Assembly (NCBI RefSeq): GCF_000741135.1
Contig: NZ_JGYU01000001.1
Location: 62,001-126,000, forward strand
Source of the DNA: Bifidobacterium choerinum
GTDB lineage: Bacteria; Actinomycetota; Actinomycetes; Actinomycetales; Bifidobacteriaceae
Direction: 5' to 3'
Length of the DNA: 64,000 nucleotides
Numbering within the stretch: position 1 is the first letter of the stretch; each line of letters opens with the position of its first letter. The notes beneath the pieces were generated by a model, which was given only the letters and a program-made list of their open reading frames with translations, did no database searches and was not told the DNA's origin. Positions 41,189-50,036 of this stretch are shown in pieces. Made by a program: the position numbers and the translations under genes.

Positions 41189-42433
41189 ATGACCAACGAA
41201 ATCGAAGTGTACGGCGACGACGACGGAATCATGCTGTTGGGCGATTCCGACGATATCCGGCAGGCCCTCGCCGAGCTCCAGATCGCAGAGGAGCAGACCG
41301 TGGACATCAATAATGCCGCAATATTGAAAAACGCGCAACGCGCCGCGAAGATGCTCCGGAAGATGCAGGAGCGCTCAGGGCGATGGGTGAAGCTCACCAA
41401 GGAATCCGCCGAAAAAGCACGCAAGCACGGTCTGCTGCGCAACAACGACACCGGCAATTTCATGGGAGTGATCGGCAAGGGCGGCAAAGGCGGCATCAAG
41501 GGCAACGTGCAGTTCGAGAAGATAGCCGGCGGCATTTCGCCGGAGAAACTGGCGAATGTCGAAATGCTGATGCTGACGATGGCGCTCGAGCAGACGATGA
41601 AGGAAATGACCGACTATCTCAAGCAGATCTACGCCAAGGTCGATCAGGTGCTGCGTCAGCAGAAGAACGCCGAACTGGCGAAATTCCTCAGCGTCGCCGG
41701 ACTGGTGTCGGAGGCCGAAAACGAACTGCGGCATATCGGCGCCCTCTCCGACGCGACATGGGACCAACTGGGCAGCAGCGCCCAGACCGTGAACGAAGTA
41801 CAGCAATATGCGCTGCTGCAACTCAAGGCCATCGCCGACAAGATCGTCGCGTCCACCAACGATACCCGATCCACGAAAGACGCCTTGACCAAGGCACGCC
41901 CCAGCATCGGAGAATGGTTGGCAGTCGCCGCGGATTGCCTGCGCCTGCGCGACCGCATCGACATGCTCAAGGTACAGCGGTTCATCGACGCCGACCTCGA
42001 TCCGGAACTGCTCAGCAAGCATCGCTTCGTCATCGCGGACAATCGGCGCGCACGCTACCACTCGCTCACCGATGCGACCGCCAGACTGCAGCAGGCCATC
42101 AAGCAGGCGGTGCAGGGCAAGGACGACACGATGCGCGTCATCCTGCTGCCGATGGATGCGCCAGTCGTCATACGGGAAGGCAATGAGATCGCGGCCGCCC
42201 TCGCACGCTTCGACAAAGCGCTGGGCATGGAATACAAGACGCCGCATTATTCGGAGAAACAGTGGGATCAGGCGATGGGCGAAGTCGGGCAGAACATCGC
42301 GAACGGCACCGGGCAGCTGCTGCAGCAGACCGGCAACGCATTGGACGAAGGCGCCAAGCAGATCGGCAATGCCGCTAACGAGGCAGGCAACCAGATCAAG
42401 AAGGCGTTCAGCAACTTCCCGAAGCTGTGGTGA
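41189..42433 (+). CDS. Helical coiled-coil protein of unknown family
   Basis: 414 residues; ATG at 41189 chosen for AAAGGGA upstream (the frame is open from 41174). No signal peptide or membrane helix is evident. A glycine-rich patch (MGVIGKGGKGGIKGNVQFEK, about residues 95-115) is followed by long amphipathic helices and a C-terminal repeat-like helix (IANGTGQLLQQTGNALDEGA, GNAANEAGNQIKKAF) that could sit on membrane. Not recognised. It lies in the plus-strand part of the island after the XRE gene, with a terminator beyond it. Confidence 0.78.
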   Translation: MTNEIEVYGDDDGIMLLGDSDDIRQALAELQIAEEQTVDINNAAILKNAQRAAKMLRKMQERSGRWVKLTKESAEKARKHGLLRNNDTGNFMGVIGKGGKGGIKGNVQFEKIAGGISPEKLANVEMLMLTMALEQTMKEMTDYLKQIYAKVDQVLRQQKNAELAKFLSVAGLVSEAENELRHIGALSDATWDQLGSSAQTVNEVQQYALLQLKAIADKIVASTNDTRSTKDALTKARPSIGEWLAVAADCLRLRDRIDMLKVQRFIDADLDPELLSKHRFVIADNRRARYHSLTDATARLQQAIKQAVQGKDDTMRVILLPMDAPVVIREGNEIAAALARFDKALGMEYKTPHYSEKQWDQAMGEVGQNIANGTGQLLQQTGNALDEGAKQIGNAANEAGNQIKKAFSNFPKLW

Positions 42434-42496
42434 GGTCGCGTCCCATCAACATCTGCCTCATCCGCATCGGCACTGTTATAGCACCGTTATAAAAGA

Positions 42497-42544
42497 GCTG
42501 CCTCGCGAACGATATGATTTACGGCATATCGTCCGCGAGGCGGC
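42497..42544. terminator. Shared hairpin between convergent genes
   Basis: 20-bp stem with two mismatches (42497-42516 with 42525-42544), preceded by TTATAAAAG and followed by TTCTTC. It can end the plus gene at 42433 and the minus gene ending at 42615. Confidence 0.75.
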
Positions 42545-42614
42545 TTCTTCAGATTCGCATATCGCTGCAGCAATCGGCGTTTGCGCAGCCTCCCGTCAAC
42601 GCATACAAGCGTCC

Positions 42615-43307
42615 TCATTCTTTAGCTTGTTGGAACGTGAAATGAAGTTTCGTCTCCGGACTGATGCTGTTGACGATGGAGGTGTAGAATGATTTCGCCT
42701 GCTCCTCGAGGATGTCCCTGTTCGAATCGACGTATTCCTTCTTCGCCTTGTCGGTGAGGATGTTGTTGATCATGTCGAGGGAATCGATCTGCTGTGTGCC
42801 AAAGCTCAACGCCCCGTTCTGCTCGACGATCACCCGGTACTCGGGATCGTCGTAGCCAATGAATTTGAATTCGGGGATCGTGATGTCGAAGGTGTTCTCG
42901 TCGGTCTTCTTGATGGTGACCTCCTTGCCTTCGAATCCGAGCTTCGCGTCAAAGGTGTACTGAATGAATCGCGCACGCTCGGTGCCGGGGATTTCCATAT
43001 TGAAGAAGTGGCTCTTGTTCTCCTTCGATATGATGCCGGTCACACCCAGCCTCAGCAGCGACACCTCCTTCGTACGCCGCATCGAACGGATCACCTGCGT
43101 ATCCTCGGTACCCTTCTCTCGTATCGACCCGGGCATCGCCCACGGAAACAGCGAATAGAATCCGACACTAGTGGCCCAGCCTGCACCCATGGCAACAATC
43201 AGCACAATAATGATGCCCCACGTTTTCCCTTTCTGCCACCACTTCTTCTCTCCTCCATTGTTATTATTATTGCCCTTATTAAGGCTGTTGCCTCCACCCA
43301 TCGCCAT
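42615..43307 (-). CDS. Single-pass membrane protein, DUF4230-like
   Basis: 230 residues; AAGGAGGAGA precedes the start. An Asn-rich N-terminus (NKGNNNNNGGEKKW), one membrane helix (TWGIIIVLIVAMGAGWATSVGFYSLF), then an outside beta/alpha domain (KLGFEGKEVTIKKTDENTFDITIPEFKF, ending in a helix). Layout and spacing resemble DUF4230, a membrane-anchored domain of unknown function. No enzyme motif is visible. Confidence 0.75.
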   Translation of the reverse strand: MAMGGGNSLNKGNNNNNGGEKKWWQKGKTWGIIIVLIVAMGAGWATSVGFYSLFPWAMPGSIREKGTEDTQVIRSMRRTKEVSLLRLGVTGIISKENKSHFFNMEIPGTERARFIQYTFDAKLGFEGKEVTIKKTDENTFDITIPEFKFIGYDDPEYRVIVEQNGALSFGTQQIDSLDMINNILTDKAKKEYVDSNRDILEEQAKSFYTSIVNSISPETKLHFTFQQAKE

Positions 43308-43673
43308 CGCCTCTCCTCCTTCGCGCCCTTCCGGAAAACCATCGGCTTCCGCATGCGACGATGCATTCGGTGCAGTTCGACGGAAGCACCTCCAAAGCCT
43401 TCACATTCGCGCTTCGCCTCACCGCAGATTTACTCTATCAGAGCATGCGATATCGACAGGCCCCATTGCCCATAATCACAGCGAACATCTGTAAACAGAC
43501 GCAATGCAAACACGACTGTTGCATCAACCGACCTCTGCTTACACAAGAATAAAACTAGACAACAATACGTTTTCTGATTCAGCCATCCGAATCAGCGGAA
43601 TCCATGCTGACGCATCCCGTGCGGCGCGAACAACTTCCTCTCTCACGGTCGCACCGCACATCGTCTCCGTCCC
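43308..43673. other. 366-bp intergenic region, no gene seen
   Basis: It separates two minus-strand island genes. GC drops in 43480-43600. A 7-bp stem (CTGATTC/GAATCAG, 43574-43595) is the only structure noted. Open frames here are short and lack ribosome sites. It presumably carries the promoter of the gene at 42615-43307. Confidence 0.6.
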
Positions 43674-44894
43674 CTACTTCCCGCGCTGCAGGAACGCCGC
43701 CTTGACCAGGTCGACGATCATCTGACGCATGTCCTTGCCGCCGGCCTGCGCGGCCACGGTGATGCCGTTGACCTTGCCGATGAATCCTTCGCCGAACTGT
43801 TCCTCCATCAGATGGCGTGCCCATCCGAGGTCGTGCACGCTGCGTTTGCCGGAGTAGATCTCCTCGAACATGGCGACGGCGCCCTCGCCGAGCGCGGCGA
43901 TGATGCTCGCGGCGACGATCGCGTTGATGACGCTCGCCGCGAGATCAATGCCCGGGATCGCCTTGATCGCGCTGATCGCCGAATGCGCGACGACGCCCGC
44001 CGTGCCCACCTGCACGACCTCATCGAAGAGCCGTTTGGCGTCCTCGTCCTTGTCGATCCCGTACAGTCTTGCCAATCCGTTCAGCTCGGCGAGTTCCAGC
44101 GGGGACAGGATCAGCGAGTCGGCGATCGGGATCGGCACGGCGCCCACGGTGGCGCCGGCCGCGACGCATGCGCCGATCAGTCCCTGCGCGAGCACGCGTT
44201 TGCGTGTCAGTTTGAAGTGCTGCAGGTCATGTGCGCCTCCGCGCAAGCCCTCGGGCATCGCCTGCATCGTCGCGTCGATGAGGTCGGCGATGCCTTCGGG
44301 CGCCGCGAAGGCCGTGTCGTTGATGACATAGGTCTGCGCGACGACCGGCACGATCGCGCGCAGGTTGCGCTCGATATGCGTCCCGTGGAACGCCTCCCGC
44401 ACCATCGCGATGTTGCGTTCGCGGTCCGGCTGCGAATACGATTTCGTGACGACGGCGATGATCGGCACCGACTTCCACATCCGCACGGCGTTCGTCAGGT
44501 TGCGGATCGTGTCAGGGAACAGCTTCGCCGCCGTGCCGTCCACGCAGAACCAGATCACGTTGATGCGCGTGTTCTCGCTGCCTTCCTTCGCGCTCATCCG
44601 CGACCATTTGCGCACCGCATGCACGGCACGCAAACTTGCGATCGGCGACGGTTCGAAACCGATCGAATCGATGACGCGGAACGGCACCGACGGACTTGCG
44701 TAGATCGCGAGTTCCCCGGTCGTGCCGCGCGTGCCGAAGCTCGTCTTCGCGACGTCCTCGCCGATGACGGCGTTGATGAGCGTCGATTTGCCGACGCCCG
44801 AATTGCCCAGCACGAGCACGTTGCCTTTGGGTTCCAGCTGCCGTGACGGCGCGATGGGCCGCCCGTCGTTCACACCGCCGTTGTCGTATGCCAT
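43674..44894 (-). CDS. GTPase (Era/YcjX-like) with DUF697-like membrane domain
   Basis: 406 residues. G1 is GNSGVGKST at 30-38, a switch-I region TRGTTGE at 55-61, G3 is DSIG at 76-79, and G4 is TKSY at 150-153 in place of NKxD. The C-terminal half (VGAVPIPIADSLILSPLELAELNGLARLYG, then hydrophobic helices to ALGEGAVAMF) resembles DUF697, found on bacterial dynamin-like or Era-like GTPases that sit on membranes. It is probably a membrane-associated stress GTPase. The island context with SPFH and DUF4230-like proteins supports this. Confidence 0.85.
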   Translation of the reverse strand: MAYDNGGVNDGRPIAPSRQLEPKGNVLVLGNSGVGKSTLINAVIGEDVAKTSFGTRGTTGELAIYASPSVPFRVIDSIGFEPSPIASLRAVHAVRKWSRMSAKEGSENTRINVIWFCVDGTAAKLFPDTIRNLTNAVRMWKSVPIIAVVTKSYSQPDRERNIAMVREAFHGTHIERNLRAIVPVVAQTYVINDTAFAAPEGIADLIDATMQAMPEGLRGGAHDLQHFKLTRKRVLAQGLIGACVAAGATVGAVPIPIADSLILSPLELAELNGLARLYGIDKDEDAKRLFDEVVQVGTAGVVAHSAISAIKAIPGIDLAASVINAIVAASIIAALGEGAVAMFEEIYSGKRSVHDLGWARHLMEEQFGEGFIGKVNGITVAAQAGGKDMRQMIVDLVKAAFLQRGK

Positions 44895-44969
44895 GCCGCC
44901 ATCCTAACCGCGTTTGCCGCTTGCATGCCTATCATGTCCCACCGGCGGACGTCCGATCGGCTGATGCCG

Positions 44970-45632
44970 TCACTTCGTCTGCGTCGACGAGTCCTTCTGG
45001 TCATCCGTGCTCGAACCGGCGCCTCCGGTCAGCGCCTTGCGCGACCCCTCGGCGGCCTTCTTGCGTTCCTCGGCCTGCTTCTTCGCCTCCTCCGCCGAGC
45101 GTGGCGTACGGACGAGCTCCGAGCCGGTGGCCTTCACCATCATGTCGTCGACGCGGTCGAGCATCGCGTCGAATTCCTTCTGCTGTTCGGGCGTGAGCTT
45201 CGTGTTCTCGACCGCCTCGATCTGTGCGAGGATGTCCTCCATCTGGCTGTTCCACTCGATGTATCCTTCGACCTCATCGGCGGGAATGCCCTCCTGGCTG
45301 TTGAGCAGCGTCGCGTAGTGCGCGTATTTCGTCATGAACTCCTCGTAGTTCTTCATGACCTGCTCGGGATCGGTCGTGGACGGCGCGACCTTCTCCTCCT
45401 TGCCGTCGGCGTCCTTGCCGTCGGATTCCTTGCTCTTGTCGTCCTTGTCCTCCGATGCCGCGCTCTGCGACGTGGAGGCGGCCGGCTTGGCTTCGGCCTC
45501 CGCATCGTCCTTCGCGTTGAGACGTAGCGCAACGATGACGCCGACGGCGATGAGCGCGGCGACGACGACGCCGACGATGGCGATGATCCAGATCTTCTTC
45601 GACTTCGACTGCTTCGGTTCTGTGGTTTCCAT
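44970..45632 (-). CDS. Single-pass membrane-anchored helical protein with DUF6591-like core
   Basis: 220 residues; AAGGAGC precedes the start. A short charged cytoplasmic tail, one helix (IWIIAIVGVVVAALIAVGVIVAL), an Asp/Ser/Lys-rich linker, then a helical domain (VMKNYEEFMTKYAHYATLLN; FDAMLDRVDDMMV) that parallels the C-terminal domain of the protein at 35753 (SYESYMNKYCDFMEKY). The end is a charged low-complexity tail. It lies 75 bp upstream of the GTPase gene on the same strand and is probably cotranscribed. Confidence 0.78.
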   Translation of the reverse strand: METTEPKQSKSKKIWIIAIVGVVVAALIAVGVIVALRLNAKDDAEAEAKPAASTSQSAASEDKDDKSKESDGKDADGKEEKVAPSTTDPEQVMKNYEEFMTKYAHYATLLNSQEGIPADEVEGYIEWNSQMEDILAQIEAVENTKLTPEQQKEFDAMLDRVDDMMVKATGSELVRTPRSAEEAKKQAEERKKAAEGSRKALTGGAGSSTDDQKDSSTQTK

Positions 45633-45859
45633 CCGGGCTCCTTGACCTCATCGACGACGGATGGCACCGTCGTCATCCATGCGCGCGGCCGACGCGCGGC
45701 ACATCCATCGTTTGCATCACGATGGCTTTAATCCGTATTCCATCCTAACAAATCAGACGATGACAACGTCGGCCGACACCGCCGTTTCTTCGTGTTTTTC
45801 GACACAATCTTCACGCCCGCCGCGCTGCGTGCCTCCATCTCGCATTCGTCGACGACCGC

Positions 45860-46318
45860 TCATGCGTCGACGACGATCCGCACGATGTCCGCGCAGGATA
45901 CTTCGCAGCGTCCATCGCCGCGCGCATCGATCGACGCATCCTGACTTCCGTCGATCGACAGCCGCCGCGCGGCGCCGTCATAGCCGCGCACCGCGCCGCG
46001 CACCGTCCTGTACTCGCCGACGTCGGCGCCGTCATGCTCCGCCACGAAATACGTCACCTCGACATGCGGCATGTCGTCGAGACGTGCGAGCAGCGCGGAC
46101 AGACGTCGGTCGAGCTCCTCCCGCGCATCCTCCCCCAGTTCGGCGCGGCGCGCACGCGGGCGTGCGACGTCGTCGATGATCTCCTCGTATCCGGTGAGCG
46201 CCGCGAAGGGCATGAACTGCGCAGCCCGCTGCGCCGCCGGCATCGCCGGATGGATGCGCGAGCGGTGATGCGGCAGATCGACGATGTCGTCGTAGCGATG
46301 CGTGTGTTCGAGACTCAT
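45860..46318 (-). CDS. YolD-like protein, UmuC partner
   Basis: 152 residues. The N-terminal 60 (YDDIVDLPHHRSRIHPAMPA, RAAQFMPFAALTGYEEII) match YolD-like proteins encoded beside Y-family polymerases in Gram-positives, where they are thought to stand in for UmuD. The rest (VEVTYFVAEHDGAD, a small beta domain) also fits the longer YolD form. Its ATG overlaps the polymerase stop by 4 bp (ATGA), so the pair is translationally coupled and under the same SOS box. Confidence 0.85.
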   Translation of the reverse strand: MSLEHTHRYDDIVDLPHHRSRIHPAMPAAQRAAQFMPFAALTGYEEIIDDVARPRARRAELGEDAREELDRRLSALLARLDDMPHVEVTYFVAEHDGADVGEYRTVRGAVRGYDGAARRLSIDGSQDASIDARGDGRCEVSCADIVRIVVDA

Positions 46319-48018
46319 GCAGCGTGCCCTCCGATCTGCCGGTTGCGTTCGATGCCGGTCGCGCCGTCCTCGAGATTGAGGCCGGTGATCACAGCGTTGC
46401 CACCGAAGCGTTCCTTGACGCCGAGCAGCGCGCGCTGTACGGCGAGTTCGCGTGCGTCGCGGTCGGCGTCGCGGCGCACATCGCCGCGACCGCCATGGTC
46501 GTCGCCTCCGCGCGCACCGCTCGCACTCTGCCCGCCTACATCCCGCTCGCCTGCACCCCGTTCGCTCACGCTTCGTCCGTTTGAACGCTCCCCGTCCGCA
46601 TGCCGTCCGCCCGTGCGCCGCCCATCCGCGCTGAGCTCATCCGGGCCCCGTTCATCCGCGGCGGCGAATAGATCCGGCTGCTCGTACCGTCCGGCACCCT
46701 CCGCATGCCCGTCCGCGACCGAACCATCCGCTCCGTCCGAGGCGATCTTCGATGCGCCGACGGTGACGCGCCGCACGAGCAGCCTTGGGTCGACGACGCG
46801 GTCGAAGATCCCGGCGAAGGCCTCGCGCAGCCGCGCCGCGTTCGCCGTCGCCGCCTCCATCCGATGCGAGCCGTGCGCGCTCTTCGGCACTCGCCGGCCG
46901 TAGCGGTCGACGTCGACCGGGCCCATATATCCGCCATCGTGCGCGCCGCCGAGGCTCGCGACGTCGTAGCCGACCGTCAGCGTGACATGGTCGGTCACAT
47001 CGCCGTGTCCGAGCAGCTCGTAGGCGACATCGTCGGCCATCTCGAGCACGATCGTGCGCGCCCGCCGCCAGTCGTAGGGCTCGTGCAGCACCTGCCCGCA
47101 GCTCAGCGTCGATCGGGCCGGCCGGTAGCGTTTGATGTCGGCGATCGTGCACGGCTCCCAGCCCCATGCGTGGTCGATGAGCAGCTCCGCGTTGACGCCG
47201 AACAGCCGGTAGAGCAGCCCCTCGTTGTAGTAGTCGTTCACCGAACCGATCGAGCAGCGCGCGACGTCGCCCATCGTCATCAGCCCATGATGTTCGAGTG
47301 TGCGCGACACGCCGGGGCCGACGCGCCAGAAGTCGGTGAGCGGACGGTGCGCCCACAGCGAGCGCCGGTACGCCATCTCGTCGAGACGCGCGATGCGCAC
47401 GCCGTCCGCGTCGGCCGGGACGTGCTTGGCGACGATGTCCATCGCGACCTTCGCCAGATACAGGTTCGTGCCGATGCCGGCCGTCGCCGTGATGCCGGTC
47501 TCGGCGGCGATCGCGGCGACGATGCGCCGCGCGAGCTCGTGCGCGTCGCAGCCGAAGTATCCCAGATACGACGTGGCGTCGATGAAGACCTCGTCGACCG
47601 AGTAGACGTGGATGTCCTTCGCGTCGGCGTAGCGCAGGTAGATGCCGTAGATGCGCGCGCTCGCCTCGAGGTAGTGCGCCATGCGCGGCTTCGCGACGAT
47701 GAACTCCGCCTTGAGCGACGGGTCGGCCGCGAGCGCGGCCGCGCTTGACGATCCGCCGGTGAAGCGGCGTCCCGGTGCATGCAGCCGCCGTTCCTCGTTG
47801 ACCTCGCGCATGCGTTCCTCGACTTCGAACAGACGGGGACGCCCGCCGATGCCGAGCGCCTTGAGCGACGGCGAAACGGCGAGGCAGATCGTCTTGGACG
47901 TGCGCGAGCGGTCCGCGACGACCAGGTTGGCGTCGAGCGGATCGAGCCCGCGCTCCACGCATTCCTCGGATGCGTAGAACGACTTGAGGTCTATGGCGAG
48001 ATAGCTGCGTGCGTCCAT
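46315..48018 (-). CDS. Y-family translesion DNA polymerase (UmuC/UvrX-like)
   Basis: 567 residues from the ATG at 48018. Catalytic acidic residues are Asp10 (YLAIDLKSFYASEECVERG) and Asp142-Glu143 (VYSVDEVFIDAT), with Tyr15 in the steric-gate position. Thumb and little-finger regions follow (GIGTNLYLAKVAMDIVAK; DFWRVGPGVSRTLEHHGL). Residues about 425-510 are a Gly/Arg/Asp/Ser-rich linker not usual for the family, followed by a conserved-looking end (RALLGVKERFGGNAVITGLNL). It is transcribed first, before the YolD gene, with a LexA box 10 bp upstream of the ATG. Confidence 0.93.
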   Translation of the reverse strand: MDARSYLAIDLKSFYASEECVERGLDPLDANLVVADRSRTSKTICLAVSPSLKALGIGGRPRLFEVEERMREVNEERRLHAPGRRFTGGSSSAAALAADPSLKAEFIVAKPRMAHYLEASARIYGIYLRYADAKDIHVYSVDEVFIDATSYLGYFGCDAHELARRIVAAIAAETGITATAGIGTNLYLAKVAMDIVAKHVPADADGVRIARLDEMAYRRSLWAHRPLTDFWRVGPGVSRTLEHHGLMTMGDVARCSIGSVNDYYNEGLLYRLFGVNAELLIDHAWGWEPCTIADIKRYRPARSTLSCGQVLHEPYDWRRARTIVLEMADDVAYELLGHGDVTDHVTLTVGYDVASLGGAHDGGYMGPVDVDRYGRRVPKSAHGSHRMEAATANAARLREAFAGIFDRVVDPRLLVRRVTVGASKIASDGADGSVADGHAEGAGRYEQPDLFAAADERGPDELSADGRRTGGRHADGERSNGRSVSERGAGERDVGGQSASGARGGDDHGGRGDVRRDADRDARELAVQRALLGVKERFGGNAVITGLNLEDGATGIERNRQIGGHAA

Positions 48019-48028
48019 GCCCCCATTA

Positions 48029-48044
48029 TCGAACAAACGTTCGA
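48029..48044 (-). promoter_or_regulatory. LexA (SOS) box
   Basis: TCGAACAAACGTTCGA, two perfect 6-bp half-sites TCGAAC/GTTCGA with a 4-bp spacer, matching the Gram-positive LexA consensus CGAAC-N4-GTTCG. It lies so close to the polymerase start that bound LexA would block transcription. Confidence 0.93.
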
Positions 48045-48311
48045 ATATGTCGAGCCCGGCGCGCCGTGTCGGCGTCACGCCATACAAACGCGGGGCGCAG
48101 CGTCGGTTCCGTTCCGGCGCCCCGCCCTGGGGACGCGATGATGCGCTAGGCGAATTCGCGCTCGCCGATCGCCGCGGAAGCGGAACTGCCGCTCCACATC
48201 CGAACGGCCGCGTCGCACGCCCGTGTCCGGCATGTGAATGGGCGTGCGTCGCCGATTCGTTGCGATGACGCCGTTCTGGCGAAATCCGCGTTTCCCGATG
48301 TAGTCGACACT

Positions 48312-48320
48312 TGCTAGGGT
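48312..48320 (+). promoter_or_regulatory. Candidate extended -10 of purF
   Basis: TGC-TAGGGT in the context CTTGCTA, 49 bp before the purF start; compare CTTGCTACGCT before purC. No clear -35. Confidence 0.4.
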
Positions 48321-48368
48321 TTATCTCGTAGCGAATCCCCTGTCTCCAGTTGTGGAAGGAGTTTTGGC

Positions 48369-49925
48369 TTGTCGGCTGAACTCGAAGAGATCCATGAGGA
48401 ATGTGGCATTTTCGGCGTATGGGGACATCCCGATGCCGCGCGCCTCACCTACTTCGGATTACACGCATTGCAGCATCGTGGCCAGGAGGGAGCCGGCATC
48501 GTCTCCAACGACCACGGCCACCTCATCGGACACCGCGGGCTCGGCCTGCTCACCCAGGTGTTCCAAGACGAAAAGGACATCCAGCGGCTTCAGGGCGACG
48601 CCGCGATCGGCCACGTGAGGTACGCGACCGCCGGATCCGGCGGCATCGACAACATCCAGCCGTTCATCTTCCGCTTCCATGACGGCGACGTGGCGCTGTG
48701 CCACAACGGCAACCTGACGAACTGCTTCTCGCTGCGCCGCGCGCTCGAGGACGAGGGGGCGATCTTCCATTCGAACTCGGACACCGAAGTGCTCATGCAT
48801 CTGGTCCGCCGTTCGGTGCGTGCGAAGATCACCGACAAGCTGCAGGAGGCGCTCAACACGATCCACGGCGGCTTCGCGTATCTGATCATGACCGAACATG
48901 AGATGATCGGCGCGCTCGACCCCAACGGATTCCGCCCGCTGTCCCTGGGCCGCATGTCCAACGGCGCCTACGTGCTCGCGTCCGAGACCTGCGCGCTCGA
49001 CGTCGTCGGCGCCGAACGCATCCGCGACATCCAGCCGGGCGAGATGATCGTCATCGACGACTCCGGCTACCGCATCCACACGTACACGAGCCGCACGCAG
49101 CTGTCCATCTGCTCGATGGAGTACATCTACTTCGCGCGTCCCGACTCGGACATCTACGGCGTCAACGTGCATTCGGCACGCAAGCGCATGGGCGCGCGCC
49201 TCGCCCAGGAGTCGCCGGTCGACGCGGACATGGTCATCGGCGTGCCGAACTCGTCGCTGTCGGCGGCCTCCGGCTACTCCGAGGAGGCGGGACTGCCCAA
49301 CGAGATGGGCCTGATCAAGAACCAGTACGTCGCACGCACGTTCATCCAGCCGACGCAGGCGCTGCGCGAGCAGGGCGTGCGCATGAAGCTGTCCGCCGTC
49401 AAGTCGGTCGTCAAAGGCAAGAGGATCGTCGTCATCGACGATTCGATCGTGCGCGGCACGACGTCGAAGCGCATCGTGCAGCTGCTCAAGGAGGCCGGCG
49501 CCGCCGAGGTGCACATGCGCATCAGCTCGCCGCCGCTCAAATACCCGTGCTTCTACGGCATCGACATCTCGACGACGCAGGAGCTCATCGCCGCGAAGAA
49601 GTCGGTCGACGAGATCCGCGAGTTCATCGGCGCGGATTCCCTCGCCTTCCTCTCCCTCGACGGCCTGATCGAATCGATCGGCCTGAACGCGGACGCGCCG
49701 TACGGCGGCCTGTGCGTCGCCTACTTCAACGGCGACTACCCGACCGCGCTCGACGACTACGAGGCCGACTTCCTCGCCTCGCTGACGCCGGAGGACCGCG
49801 TCACATTGCCCGGATACAACGGCAGGAAGACGATGTACGAAGGCACCGAGTACACGATGCACCAGAAGCCCCTCGGCGAGCACGCCTCCGACGCGCCCAC
49901 CGAATACATGGTCCCGAACATCTAG
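48369..49925 (+). CDS. purF: Amidophosphoribosyltransferase
   Basis: First committed purine step: PRPP plus glutamine to phosphoribosylamine. 518 residues from a TTG start at 48369, with GGAAGGAG 7 bp upstream. An 11-residue propeptide precedes Cys12 ([10 protein letters not shown]), the Ntn nucleophile exposed on maturation. The PRPP site is [17 protein letters not shown]. The pattern [13 protein letters not shown] and the later Cys in [10 protein letters not shown] are as in Fe-S-type PurF of Gram-positives. It is first of purF-purM-purD. Confidence 0.97.
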   Translation: MSAELEEIHEECGIFGVWGHPDAARLTYFGLHALQHRGQEGAGIVSNDHGHLIGHRGLGLLTQVFQDEKDIQRLQGDAAIGHVRYATAGSGGIDNIQPFIFRFHDGDVALCHNGNLTNCFSLRRALEDEGAIFHSNSDTEVLMHLVRRSVRAKITDKLQEALNTIHGGFAYLIMTEHEMIGALDPNGFRPLSLGRMSNGAYVLASETCALDVVGAERIRDIQPGEMIVIDDSGYRIHTYTSRTQLSICSMEYIYFARPDSDIYGVNVHSARKRMGARLAQESPVDADMVIGVPNSSLSAASGYSEEAGLPNEMGLIKNQYVARTFIQPTQALREQGVRMKLSAVKSVVKGKRIVVIDDSIVRGTTSKRIVQLLKEAGAAEVHMRISSPPLKYPCFYGIDISTTQELIAAKKSVDEIREFIGADSLAFLSLDGLIESIGLNADAPYGGLCVAYFNGDYPTALDDYEADFLASLTPEDRVTLPGYNGRKTMYEGTEYTMHQKPLGEHASDAPTEYMVPNI

Positions 49926-50036
49926 CGCATCCGATCCGTCCGGCCGGCTCCGCCCATGCGCAAAGCCGACCGGCCAAACCTCACCGAAAACCCCAACGAG
50001 ACCCGCCGATTCCACGCGGCGGACAGAAAGGTCAGC

